Position numbers and translations under genes: made by a program. Of a DNA stretch of 64,000 nt, positions 1-8,415 are shown one piece after another (the stretch's first letter is position 1; each line of letters opens with the position of its first letter). The DNA comes from Kitasatospora sp. GP82 (GTDB taxonomy: Bacteria > Actinomycetota > Actinomycetes > Streptomycetales > Streptomycetaceae). The notes below the pieces were generated by a model, which did not search any database, was not told the DNA's origin, and saw nothing but the letters and a program-made list of their open reading frames with translations. The stretch covers positions 35,292-99,291 of the forward strand of contig NZ_JARZAJ010000023.1 of NCBI RefSeq assembly GCF_029892105.1, read 5' to 3'.

Positions 1-911
1 CGGTCGGCGCTGACTACCGCTATCCACGTGGTGCGGGTCGGCTGCGGCGGCGCGGTGGGCGCGCCCCCGGGCGGCGCGAGGCGGAAGGACGTCCCGAACT
101 CGTCGCCCGGCGCGGTCGGTCCGGGCTGCGCGTACACCGGTCCTGTCCGCTCGAAGCCCTCCTGGTCGGGGAACGACGAGGCCGACTCGAAGGGCCTCGC
201 GCCCTCGTACGGCCTGCCGCTCTCATAGGACGCGCCGCCCTCGTACGCTGCGCCGCCCTCGTACGGCGACCCCTTCGTGAAGGGGTCGGCGTTCGCGAAC
301 GGGTCCTGCTTCGCATAGGGGTCGTTCTCGTACGGCCCCGCCTGCTGCTGGGCGTACGGGTCGCGCTGGGCGTAAGGGTCGGCGGGCGGAGGCGCCGGAG
401 GCTGGTAGGGGCTCGGGGCCGGCGGTGGCGGCGGGGCCGGCGGCTGGTACGACGCGGGTGCGGGCGGCGGGTAGCCGTAACCGCCGCCCTGGGGGCCGGC
501 GCTCGGCGGGGCCTGGCGGTGCTGCCGTCCCGAGGGGGCGGAGAGGTCGTAGTCGTACCCGCACTCCTCGCAGTACCGCCCGGTCTGCGGAGTCCGGCAG
601 ATCGGGCAGGTGACCAGTCCGGCGGTCGGCTCCGGCCGACCGGGGGCCGGCGGAGGGGCCATCGGGGACGGGTGCGGGGAGGCCGGAGGCGGGACGTGAC
701 CACCCATCGGGGCCATGGGCGGAGCCATCGGGTGGCCCATCGGCGCACCGGCCGGGGGCGGGACGGCGGCACCGGGCCCGCCGTGCGCGCCCGGAGCGCC
801 GTAGGGAGCCGAGCCCGGGACCGCGAGGCCGGGCGGCGGAGTCATCGGGAAGCCGCAGAAGTCGCACCAGTCCTCGGCCTGCGACTCGTGGCCCCTAGGG
901 CAGATCGGCAT
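1..911 (-). CDS. Zinc-ribbon, proline-rich protein, probable FHA protein (3' end cut by window edge)
   Basis: Last visible gene of the PknG operon; it starts at ATG 911 and runs off the left edge, so only about 303 codons are visible. The N-terminus has a Cys-rich ribbon (MPICPRGHE... WCDFCGFP), a second ribbon follows near residues 88-110 (CPIC... YCEECGYDYD), then a long disordered Pro/Tyr/Gln linker with repeated DPYA/DPFA and YEGG units. The visible end (TTWIAVVSADR) looks like the start of a folded domain. From memory, similar streptomycete proteins end in an FHA phosphothreonine-binding domain, which would make this a GarA-like reader or substrate of the kinase; that part is outside the window and is inference. 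The gene starts 46 bases after the VWA gene and is probably cotranscribed with it. Confidence 0.75.
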   Translation of the reverse strand, partial: MPICPRGHESQAEDWCDFCGFPMTPPPGLAVPGSAPYGAPGAHGGPGAAVPPPAGAPMGHPMAPPMAPMGGHVPPPASPHPSPMAPPPAPGRPEPTAGLVTCPICRTPQTGRYCEECGYDYDLSAPSGRQHRQAPPSAGPQGGGYGYPPPAPASYQPPAPPPPPAPSPYQPPAPPPADPYAQRDPYAQQQAGPYENDPYAKQDPFANADPFTKGSPYEGGAAYEGGASYESGRPYEGARPFESASSFPDQEGFERTGPVYAQPGPTAPGDEFGTSFRLAPPGGAPTAPPQPTRTTWIAVVSAD

Positions 912-957
912 CAGTTCCCCCACATTTCGGCAGCTCCGCCAAGCTCAGCTGAACCGG

Positions 958-2304
958 TCACTTCTTCACCCGTACCGTCTTGGTCGACCGGGTCTCGAGA
1001 GTCATCGAGTCGGCCTCACTCACGTTCTTACGGAACCGAACCGTACCCTCCTTGGCGTCCACCACGTCCACCACCTTCTGCAGCAGCCTGAACGTGCCTT
1101 CGTTCCCGATCTCGTGGGCGAGCCGGACCGCCGCGCCCAGCTTGGCGGTGGCGTGGTCCACGTCTCCGGCGCGGTGGGCGGCCATGCCCTCCTGGATCGC
1201 GGCGGAGAGCTCGGCCTGGCCGGTGTAGTGGGCGACCTGGGAGTTGATCCGGGTGGAGGAGGCCAGGTCGTCCGTCCAGACCGCCCTGACCAGGCCCTGG
1301 GAGAGCACCTCGGAGGTGCCGTCGGGCTGTGGCAGGACCAGGCTGACCCGGGCGGCGAGCATCTCGTTGCCGACGGCGGCGGCCGGTACCTCGATACAGA
1401 CGTGGTAGTCACGGCTCTCGTCGCCCCAGGAGCCGGTCGGGTAGTCCCCGGCTCGTGGCCCGGCCCCCTCCCGGCGGCCGGTGAGGTCCTCGACCGACGG
1501 AGCGACCTGCTTGACGTACTTCAGCACGGCGTTGGCCGGGGTCCAGATCCGCAGTGCCACATCGGCGACCTGCTTGGCCATCGTCTTCTCCATCATGCTG
1601 CGGAAGTCCTCGGCCAGACCCGAGGGTTCCGCGACGATGTCCACGGTGCCGAGCAGCGTGGAGGAGATCCGGCGCAGCTCGTCGACGTTCCAGTCGGTGC
1701 CGACGCCCCGGCAGTCCACGGTGAAGCTGCCGGTGACGGTGTCCAGGACGCGTTGCAGATCGGCGGGCTTCTCGTGCTCGTTGCGGCCGTCGGTGAGCAG
1801 GATGCCGTGCCGGATGGCGATGTCGGGCCGGGTCTCGAACAGCCGGTGGGCCCGGGACAGCCAGGTGCCGATCGCGGTGCCCCCGCCCGCGTCGAGCTTG
1901 CGCAGGGCCTGTTTGGCCTGCTCCCGGGTGGCGCGGTCGGCGACGGCCAGCCTGCCGTTGCCCGGGTACACCTCGGTGGCCTGGTGGGTTCCGGAGACCA
2001 CGGCGAAGGCGACACCGTCCCGCAGTGTGTCGATCGCGACCGCGGTGGCCTCCCTGGCATTGCGCATCTTCTCGGCGGGGTAGTCCATCGACCCCGAGCA
2101 GTCGACCATGACGACCACCGCGGCGGCGGCCTGCGGACCGCCTGCCGCTGACGTGCCGTCGGCGGCAGGCCGGCCGCCCGAGGTGCCGCCGCCGGTTGCG
2201 GTGACCGTCACGATCGCGTTCACCTCGCGAGCACCGTCCGCCAGGTACTCGTTCTGGAAGATGTCGACGCTGAAACCCGGGTGCGACTTGGACGAGGTGG
2301 TCAT
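958..2304 (-). CDS. VWA domain-containing protein of the PknG operon
   Basis: Protein of 448 residues with no signal peptide. An N-terminal beta-rich stretch precedes a von Willebrand factor A domain whose metal-site motif DCSGS lies at residues 68-72, followed by a threonine/aspartate motif (LLTDGRNEH). The C-terminal third (about 290-448) is a separate region ending in a basic tail. VWA domains bind Mg2+ and a protein partner; here the partner is probably a product of the same operon. Start ATG 2304 lies 94 bases after the phosphatase gene. Family assignment is firm; the role is inferred from context. Confidence 0.9.
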   Translation of the reverse strand: MTTSSKSHPGFSVDIFQNEYLADGAREVNAIVTVTATGGGTSGGRPAADGTSAAGGPQAAAAVVVMVDCSGSMDYPAEKMRNAREATAVAIDTLRDGVAFAVVSGTHQATEVYPGNGRLAVADRATREQAKQALRKLDAGGGTAIGTWLSRAHRLFETRPDIAIRHGILLTDGRNEHEKPADLQRVLDTVTGSFTVDCRGVGTDWNVDELRRISSTLLGTVDIVAEPSGLAEDFRSMMEKTMAKQVADVALRIWTPANAVLKYVKQVAPSVEDLTGRREGAGPRAGDYPTGSWGDESRDYHVCIEVPAAAVGNEMLAARVSLVLPQPDGTSEVLSQGLVRAVWTDDLASSTRINSQVAHYTGQAELSAAIQEGMAAHRAGDVDHATAKLGAAVRLAHEIGNEGTFRLLQKVVDVVDAKEGTVRFRKNVSEADSMTLETRSTKTVRVKK

Positions 2305-2398
2305 CGCTGCTCCTGTCGAGCGGTGAGTGAGTCGAGCCGTGCCTGACGTTGAGGGGTCCGCGCGCGGACGGTGCGCGGCGCAGTGCCCTGGCCGGTTG

Positions 2399-3568
2399 TC
2401 AGATGGCGGTGGCGGTGGCGGTGGCGGTGGCGGTGGCGGACGGCAGGTCGGGCAGAGTCCTGAAGGGCTGGAAGTCCACCAGGGTCGGGGCGGGTTCGAT
2501 GGCCGGCGGGTCGATCGGCAGGACGGCGACGGTGATGTTGTCGTGTCCGCCGGCGGCGACCGCGAACTTGACCAGCGTCTGGGCGGCCGCGAGTGGGTCG
2601 GTCCGGGCGTCGGCGGGGACGAAGCAGGCCAGGTCGGTGGCGGCCTCGGCGTAGTTCCACAGGCCGTCGGTGCAGATGAGCAGGACGCCCGGGACGTGCG
2701 GGGTGAAGCTGACGGTGTGCGGTTCGAGCTCCTCCGCGTCGGCGCCGAGCCAGCCGGTGATGGCGTGCGCGCGGGGGTCGGCGTACGCCTCGGCCTCGCC
2801 CATCAGCCCGGCGGCGACCACCCGGGCCGCCCAGGAGTCGTCCTCGGTGAGCCGGTACGGGACGGCGGAGACCCGGTCGTCCGGGATCCAGTACGCCCGG
2901 GTGTCGCCGACCCAGCCGATGGTGATCCGTCCGGCCGCGGAGATCGCGCTGACGTAGGTGCACGCCGGTGCGTTGAGGCTGCCGCCGGACGTGGCCGTCC
3001 CGTCGTACGCCAGGTCGGCGACGGCGCGGGCGGCCTCCTCGATGGCGCCGTGCATCGCGGCGTCGGGCTCCCTGCCCTGCTCCAGGGCTGTCAGCAGGGA
3101 CTTGGCGGCGGCCTCGACGGCGGCGGCGGAGGCCTCGTCGGGCCGGGCGGAGGAGGAGACGCCGTCGCAGACCACCGCGACCACGGCGGGTTCGCCGCCG
3201 GGCAGCGAGGTGGCGGCCACGGCGAAGGCGTCCTCGTTGCGGTGGTGGCGCAGGCCGCGGTCGGTGACACCGGCGACGCCCGCCAGCGAGCGCTCCTGGT
3301 GGTCGCGCGGTCTGGGCTGCACGCCTCCGCAGGACTCGCAGTACCCGTCGGCGGCGAGCTCGGCCGAGCCGCAGTGCACGCAGCTCGACGGGGCGGTGAC
3401 CTCGGCCCCGTCGGTCCCGGCCGGGCCTTCAGAGCTGTCGCGGTCCTGGCCCGAGTCGGGACCGGGGTCGGGATCGGGGTCGTTCAGATTCCGGCCGCAG
3501 GCGCCGCAGAAGACGTCCTCCGGTTCCAGCGGCTCGGCACAGCTCGGGCACACGGTCTGCTGCGGCAT
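2399..3568 (-). CDS. PP2C-family serine/threonine phosphatase with double zinc ribbon
   Basis: Protein of 389 residues. Two N-terminal zinc ribbons (C7/C10/C21/C24 and C63/C66/C77/C80) precede a PP2C domain with the metal-binding motifs RNEDAF (near 110), VCDGVSSS (D135), TDGLWNYA and GHDNI. It should remove phosphate from Ser/Thr of proteins phosphorylated by the adjacent PknG kinase, whose stop codon is only 4 bases upstream of ATG 3568, so translation is probably coupled. The extreme C-terminus is encoded by a hexanucleotide tandem repeat giving five Thr-Ala pairs. Kinase-phosphatase pairing in one operon is seen; the shared substrates are inferred. Confidence 0.93.
   Translation of the reverse strand: MPQQTVCPSCAEPLEPEDVFCGACGRNLNDPDPDPGPDSGQDRDSSEGPAGTDGAEVTAPSSCVHCGSAELAADGYCESCGGVQPRPRDHQERSLAGVAGVTDRGLRHHRNEDAFAVAATSLPGGEPAVVAVVCDGVSSSARPDEASAAAVEAAAKSLLTALEQGREPDAAMHGAIEEAARAVADLAYDGTATSGGSLNAPACTYVSAISAAGRITIGWVGDTRAYWIPDDRVSAVPYRLTEDDSWAARVVAAGLMGEAEAYADPRAHAITGWLGADAEELEPHTVSFTPHVPGVLLICTDGLWNYAEAATDLACFVPADARTDPLAAAQTLVKFAVAAGGHDNITVAVLPIDPPAIEPAPTLVDFQPFRTLPDLPSATATATATATAI
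2405..2439. repeat. GGCGGT hexanucleotide tandem repeat at the 3' end of the phosphatase gene
   Basis: Five perfect GGCGGT units plus a partial unit (GCCACC on the coding strand). It encodes alternating Thr-Ala just before the stop codon. Because the unit is six bases, gain or loss of copies changes tail length without breaking the frame. Confidence 0.9.
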
Positions 3569-3572
3569 TGCT

Positions 3573-6059
3573 TCACACCCACGTCCGGGGGCGGGCTCGG
3601 TTCGCCCGCTCCACCATCTCGATCCTGGCTTCGGCCCGGTCGGACAACCGCGCCAACACTCGGTAGGAGTGTTCCAGAGCGAACCGCAGTTCCCGCTCGC
3701 TCGCCGGATGCCCCAGCACCCGCACGGCGGCGCTCACACCCTCGCCGGGCAGTCCGGCCAGTACCCAGGCGAGGGCGCTGTCCAGCACCTCGACCGCCAA
3801 CTCCTCGCGTCGCCGGGCGTCCAGGGTGAGCCCGGACAGCTGCTCGGAGCACTGCACCAGGTCGGGGCCGAGTGCCTCCTCGGCGGGCCGACCGCGCAGC
3901 CGGGCCCGGACGGCGCCGATCCGGGCGGCGGTGAAGTGCGTGGACACCTCGGGCACGGACTCCAGGGCGTGTACCGCGCCGGCCCTGTCCCCGGCGGCCA
4001 GCAGCACCCGGGCCAGGCCGAAGGCGGCGCTGACGTAGGCCGGGTCGGTGGTGCCGACCAGTCGGTAGAACTCGGCCGCGTCCTCGCCCTCACCGAGCAG
4101 TCCGGCGCACAGGGCCAGGCCCAGCTTGGGCGCGGCCTCGCCGGGGAACGCGTCGTAGACGGCGTCGAACGCCTCCGCGGCCTCGGCGACCCGGGTGGCC
4201 GGCTCGCCCTCCGCCGGTCCGATCGCGAGCGCGGCCAGCCCCCGGTACCAGACGACCCGCCAGTCGCCGGGATGGTCGGCCTCCAGCCCGCGGAGCGCTC
4301 CGTCCACCGCGGGCCCGTCCCGGAGCTCCAGGTGCGCGCGGAGTTGACGAAGCCGCAGCTCGACCGAGGTGACCGGTGCGGTGGCCAGGGCCGCCAGCGC
4401 CTCGGCGGGTGCGCCGGCGACCAGGCTGGCGAGGAAGCCGGCGTTCGGGTCGGCGGGGTCGACGCGGGGTACCGGCAGGGCCAGCGCGGCCGTCCCGGGG
4501 TCGGGCGGTGTGGTGGACAACTCGGTCTCCACCACGCGTAGTTCGGGGCCGAAGAGGGTGGAGAGCGCGGGGCGCGGGCGACCGTCCTGCAGGCTCAGCA
4601 CCTCGCGCAGCACACCGGTCAGCTGGTCGGCCATCTCCTCTGCGGAGGCGAAGCGCCGGACCGGGTCCGGGTCGGTGGCGCGGACCAGGAAGCGGTAGTA
4701 CGACTCGTACCTGGCGAACAGCGGCACCTGCTCGGGGTCGGGCAGTGCGTAGCGGTAGGCGGTCGAGTAGCCCTGGAAGTCGAAGGTGAGAACGGCCAGG
4801 GTGCGGGCCACCGTGTAGAGGTCGGAGGCGGGGGACGGGCCGTGGGTGGCGATCTCGGGCGCCTGGTAGCCGACGGTCCCGTAGATCGGGCCCTCGTCGT
4901 CGAGGCGGCGGACGGCACCCATATCGATGATCTTGAGCGAGTCCTCGGCCTGTATCACGTTGTCGATCTTGAAGTCGCAGTAGACCAGCCCGCGGCTGTG
5001 CAGGTAACCCAGCGCGGGCAGCGCCTCCAGCGCGTACGCAATGGCCTGCTCGACCGGCAGCGGGTCGCGGTGGCCCTCGGGGGTGCGGCGCTCGTTCGCG
5101 ATGTCCTTGAGCGACTTGCCGCCGACGTACTCCATCACGATGTAGCCGTCGGTGGAGCCGGTGCGCAGGTCGGGGTGCTCGACGAAGTTGATGATCCGGA
5201 CGATGTTCGGGTGGTCCACCTCGGCCAGGAACCGGCGTTCGGCTATCGCGACTGCCAGGGCGTCCTCGTCGCCGGTGTCCAGCAGGCCCTTGAGCACCAC
5301 CCAGCGGTCGCTGACCCGACGGTCCACCGCCAGGTAGATCCAGCCGAGGCCGCCGTGCGCCAGGCAGCCCAGCACCTCGTACTGGCCGCCCACCACGTCG
5401 CCGTGCCCCAGCTTGGGCGTGAACGAGTACGCAGTGCCGCACTTGGTGCAGAAACCTTCGGGACGGCCCGGGCTGCCGTTCTTCTCCCGGCCCACCGGGG
5501 CGTCGCACCTGCTGCAGAACCGCTTGCGCTCCGGTACCTGCGGATCGGTCAGTACGGCCGCCGCCGGATCGGGCCTGGGGACGCTCGGCACCGTCACCAG
5601 GCCGGCGCCCAGGTTGCCCCGCCGCGCCGTGCCCGAGCTGCCGCCGCTGCTGCTGCGCACCGAGACCGAACGGCCGCTGCCGGTACGGCCCGAGCGGTGC
5701 GAGCGGGAGCGGCCCGACATCGACCGTCCCGAACCGGACCGTCCCGAACCGGCCGTACCCGTCGAGCCGGTCCTGGACGAGTCCGGTGAACCGACGCGGG
5801 CCGAGGGTACGTACGGCTGGGTCCGTGTCCCCGCCTCCTGCGGCGCCAGCCCGCACTCGTCGCAGTACCCGTCGGCGTCGATCGTTCCCGGGCAGCCCCT
5901 GGCGCACCCGTCGCCGACGCCCGGCGCAGCTCCGGAGGCGGTTGCCGCGGCCGGAGCCGGGGGAACAGCCGCCGGAGCCAGTCCGCACTCGTCGCAGTAC
6001 CCGTCGGCGTCGATCGTCCCCGCGCCGGAGCACTCCGGCCGCGCACATGCCTCACCCAT
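3573..6059 (-). CDS. pknG: Serine/threonine-protein kinase PknG
   Basis: Cytosolic kinase of 828 residues, longer than the roughly 750-residue mycobacterial PknG. Order: two near-identical zinc ribbons sharing IDADGYCDECGLAP (residues 5-28 and 52-73), a Ser/Arg/Gly-rich linker (about 90-150), a rubredoxin-like CxxC pair (C182/C185, C204/C207) that in PknG is a redox element, a kinase domain (about 225-480) with Lys257, Asp362 in VYCDFKIDN and DMG at 379-381 in place of DFG, then a TPR-like C-terminus. Like PknG it has no membrane segment. In Mycobacterium, PknG with GlnH and GlnX senses amino acids and regulates glutamate metabolism and the TCA cycle through GarA; the same trio is encoded here. 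ATG 6059 is chosen because it follows the upstream stop by 5 bases and opens with the first ribbon. Confidence 0.95.
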   Translation of the reverse strand: MGEACARPECSGAGTIDADGYCDECGLAPAAVPPAPAAATASGAAPGVGDGCARGCPGTIDADGYCDECGLAPQEAGTRTQPYVPSARVGSPDSSRTGSTGTAGSGRSGSGRSMSGRSRSHRSGRTGSGRSVSVRSSSGGSSGTARRGNLGAGLVTVPSVPRPDPAAAVLTDPQVPERKRFCSRCDAPVGREKNGSPGRPEGFCTKCGTAYSFTPKLGHGDVVGGQYEVLGCLAHGGLGWIYLAVDRRVSDRWVVLKGLLDTGDEDALAVAIAERRFLAEVDHPNIVRIINFVEHPDLRTGSTDGYIVMEYVGGKSLKDIANERRTPEGHRDPLPVEQAIAYALEALPALGYLHSRGLVYCDFKIDNVIQAEDSLKIIDMGAVRRLDDEGPIYGTVGYQAPEIATHGPSPASDLYTVARTLAVLTFDFQGYSTAYRYALPDPEQVPLFARYESYYRFLVRATDPDPVRRFASAEEMADQLTGVLREVLSLQDGRPRPALSTLFGPELRVVETELSTTPPDPGTAALALPVPRVDPADPNAGFLASLVAGAPAEALAALATAPVTSVELRLRQLRAHLELRDGPAVDGALRGLEADHPGDWRVVWYRGLAALAIGPAEGEPATRVAEAAEAFDAVYDAFPGEAAPKLGLALCAGLLGEGEDAAEFYRLVGTTDPAYVSAAFGLARVLLAAGDRAGAVHALESVPEVSTHFTAARIGAVRARLRGRPAEEALGPDLVQCSEQLSGLTLDARRREELAVEVLDSALAWVLAGLPGEGVSAAVRVLGHPASERELRFALEHSYRVLARLSDRAEARIEMVERANRARPRTWV

Positions 6060-6064
6060 GAACC

Positions 6065-7420
6065 TCAAGCCCCCCGCTCGTCCTGGTACCCGTCCGCCGG
6101 TTCCGCAACCGGTGTCGTCGTCTCCGGCCGGCCTGGCCGCAGCGCCTGCTGGAAGCGGCTCACCGCCTCGGCCGCCGCCCGCAGGTCGCACGGCGCGCTC
6201 CACAGCAGCCAACGGGCCTTCTCGAAGCGCTCGATGACCTCCGGGTCCTCGGCCAGGCCGAGTCGGGCGGCCATCGACTTGTACGCCTCCAGGCGTCCGC
6301 GCAGCTCGGCCCGGAGGGCGAGCGGCTGGGCGACCTCGGTGAGCGACTGCCGCGCCCGGGTGAGTTCCTTGGCGGCGGCGTCCTCCAGGACGTCCAGCAG
6401 CGGTGCCAGCCGGTGCCACTGGCCGGTCTGCTGCAAGTCCACTGCCAGGACGATCCGTTCGCGCAGTGCGGAGGCCGGTCCCGGAACGGCCGGGACCTCG
6501 GTCGCGGCGATCTTCGCCAGCACCTCGCCCCGGGCCCGGCGGGCCTCGGCGAGTGTGGCGTCGGCGCGTTGCAGCAGGTCGCCGACCTGTTGCAGGCGCT
6601 CGTGGGCCTCGTCGCGCAGTCGCAGCAGGCCCTCCAGCTCGACCCGGATCCCGTCCAGTTCCCGCCCGGCCCCGTCGAAGCGCCCGGTGTCCACCACACC
6701 CGAGCCCGGGGCGAAGGGACCGGCGCCGGTGGGGGTGTCGCTGCCGCGCTGCGCGGGTACCCGGACCGGCCGCCAGAGCGCGAGCGGGTCGGCCAGTACC
6801 TCGGCCCGCAGCTGGCCCAACTCCTCGGTCAGCCTGGCCAGATCGTCGCCCAGCGGGTGCGAACCCGGCCGTACGCCGACCGAGACCGCGAGCATCTGCA
6901 CCCGACCGAGCTCGGCCAGCAGCAGGTCGATCCGGGCGGGCAGCGCGGACCAGACCGTGTCGGCGGCGTGCACCACCTCCAGCACGGTGGCGTACCACGC
7001 GTTCATCCGCTCCATCAGCTCGTCCAGGCTGATCCGCTCCGCCAGCCGGGCCGGTCCCGGGCCTGCCACGTCCGGCAGTTGGCCGCCGGAGACGATCACG
7101 GCGGCGCCGCCGAGCAGCTCGCTCAGCTCGGCCAGTTCGGCGGCGCCCGGCCGGTTGCGGCGGGAGCGGACCGCCCGTGCGGAGGCCAGTGCCTCCGAGT
7201 AGCGGTCGAACAGCGCCCAGAGCAGCGTCAGGCCCTGCGCGGCGACGGACCAGCGCTCCTCGGTCCGGCCGCTCAGCGCGGCGCCCTCCAGCAGCCGACG
7301 GCCCGGGTGGTCCTGCAGGGCCAGCAGCGCCGCCTCCACGGCATCGCGCTCCGCGCCCAGCCGCGCGAGTGCGCGGTCCACCTCCTCCCGGTTCATCACC
7401 GGGCCAGCAGATCCTGCCAA
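6065..7420 (-). CDS. Helical coiled-coil protein of the PknG operon
   Basis: Protein of 451 residues, almost entirely Ala/Leu/Glu/Arg-rich and predicted helical, with heptad-like stretches (about 255-310), no signal peptide, no membrane segment and no recognised catalytic motif. It lies between the glnH-like gene and pknG, with 5 bases to pknG, so it is likely a structural or adaptor part of the sensing pathway; this is inference. The TTG start at 7420 is preferred because a GGAAGGA sequence sits about 8 bases upstream; ATG 7396 (MNREEV) is an alternative giving 443 residues. Confidence 0.82.
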   Translation of the reverse strand: MAGSAGPVMNREEVDRALARLGAERDAVEAALLALQDHPGRRLLEGAALSGRTEERWSVAAQGLTLLWALFDRYSEALASARAVRSRRNRPGAAELAELSELLGGAAVIVSGGQLPDVAGPGPARLAERISLDELMERMNAWYATVLEVVHAADTVWSALPARIDLLLAELGRVQMLAVSVGVRPGSHPLGDDLARLTEELGQLRAEVLADPLALWRPVRVPAQRGSDTPTGAGPFAPGSGVVDTGRFDGAGRELDGIRVELEGLLRLRDEAHERLQQVGDLLQRADATLAEARRARGEVLAKIAATEVPAVPGPASALRERIVLAVDLQQTGQWHRLAPLLDVLEDAAAKELTRARQSLTEVAQPLALRAELRGRLEAYKSMAARLGLAEDPEVIERFEKARWLLWSAPCDLRAAAEAVSRFQQALRPGRPETTTPVAEPADGYQDERGA

Positions 7421-7463
7421 CGCTCCGTCCTTCCTGTGTTCCCGGGTCCATGATGGTGTGACG

Positions 7464-8402
7464 TCACTTGAGGTACTCCGCCGGGTCGGCGCCCATGCTG
7501 GCAGCCAGCCAGTGGTCGTAGCTCGCCCGCCAGCCGCCGTTCGCCCGGTAGTCCACCAGCACCTGGTTCACCCGCGCCACCAGGTCGGTGTCCTCCTTCT
7601 TCATCGCGATGCCCATATGGGCGGTCGCGATCGGCTCGCCGGCCTGCTCGACCGTCGGATCCTGCGCGACCTGGGCGGCCGCCAGCACGGTGTCGGTGAG
7701 TGTGGCGTCCACCTGGCCGAGCTGCATCAGGACCAGGCAGTCCAGCTGGTTCTCCACCACCTTGACCTCGGCCGTGCCGTACGGGTTCTGCCTGAGCACC
7801 GCCTGCGAGGACGACTGGTCGGCCACACAGGCACGTCTGCCCCTGAGCCCCTGCTCGATACCGGTCACCTTCGCCGCCTTCGGCACCACCAGCCGCTGGC
7901 CGCTGCTGAAGTACGGGGCGGAGAAGGCGGTGTCCTGCCAGCGCTCGCAGGTGATCGTCATCGTACGGGCGATCAGATCGACCTGGCCGCTCTTGATGGC
8001 TTCAATACGCCTGGCCGTCGGGACGGTCAGATAGGTCACCTTGTCCGGGTCGCCGAGGATCGCCTTGGCCACCGCGCGGGCCAGGTCGATGTCGAAGCCC
8101 TCGATCCGGCCGGTCTGCGGGTTGCGGTAGCCCCAGTGGTAGCTGTTCTGGTCCACCCCGACGACCAGCATGCCGCGCCGCCTGATCTGCTGGACCTTCG
8201 GCCCGCTCTCGTTCGAACTGGGCTGCGCCGTACGGTCCTCGCAGCCGCCGGCCAGGTCGGCCGTCGGCTGCGGCGCAGCGGCCGCCGCTTCTGACCGCAC
8301 CGCAGCCGGGCCGGCCGCTCCCGAGGCCCCCGGGCCGAGCAGGCCCGCTGCGAGCAGGGCCGCGCCCGTCAGCTTCGCCGTACGCACCGTCATCCTGTGC
8401 AC
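7464..8402 (-). CDS. glnH: GlnH-like periplasmic amino-acid-binding protein
   Basis: Protein of about 312 residues: a signal peptide (about 1-28) followed by a family 3 solute-binding fold (GFDIDLARAVAKAI, RIEAIKSGQVDLIA, YFSSGQRLVV). There is no canonical lipobox at the end of the hydrophobic segment, so secretion followed by tethering through GlnX is more likely than lipid anchoring. No ABC permease or ATPase is nearby. As in the mycobacterial glnX-glnH-pknG locus, it probably acts as an extracellular amino-acid (Asp/Glu/Gln) sensor rather than a transporter. GTG 8402 is chosen because GGGGGAG lies 6 bases upstream; ATG 8393 is an alternative. Confidence 0.88.
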   Translation of the reverse strand: MHRMTVRTAKLTGAALLAAGLLGPGASGAAGPAAVRSEAAAAAPQPTADLAGGCEDRTAQPSSNESGPKVQQIRRRGMLVVGVDQNSYHWGYRNPQTGRIEGFDIDLARAVAKAILGDPDKVTYLTVPTARRIEAIKSGQVDLIARTMTITCERWQDTAFSAPYFSSGQRLVVPKAAKVTGIEQGLRGRRACVADQSSSQAVLRQNPYGTAEVKVVENQLDCLVLMQLGQVDATLTDTVLAAAQVAQDPTVEQAGEPIATAHMGIAMKKEDTDLVARVNQVLVDYRANGGWRASYDHWLAASMGADPAEYLK

Positions 8403-8415
8403 CGTCAGCTCCCCC

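Noticed and set aside
3573..7451. A 1292-codon frame running through pknG and the upstream gene
   Set aside because: The part before 6059 overlaps the helical-protein gene in another frame and looks like random Arg/Gly-rich translation; pknG starts at 6059.
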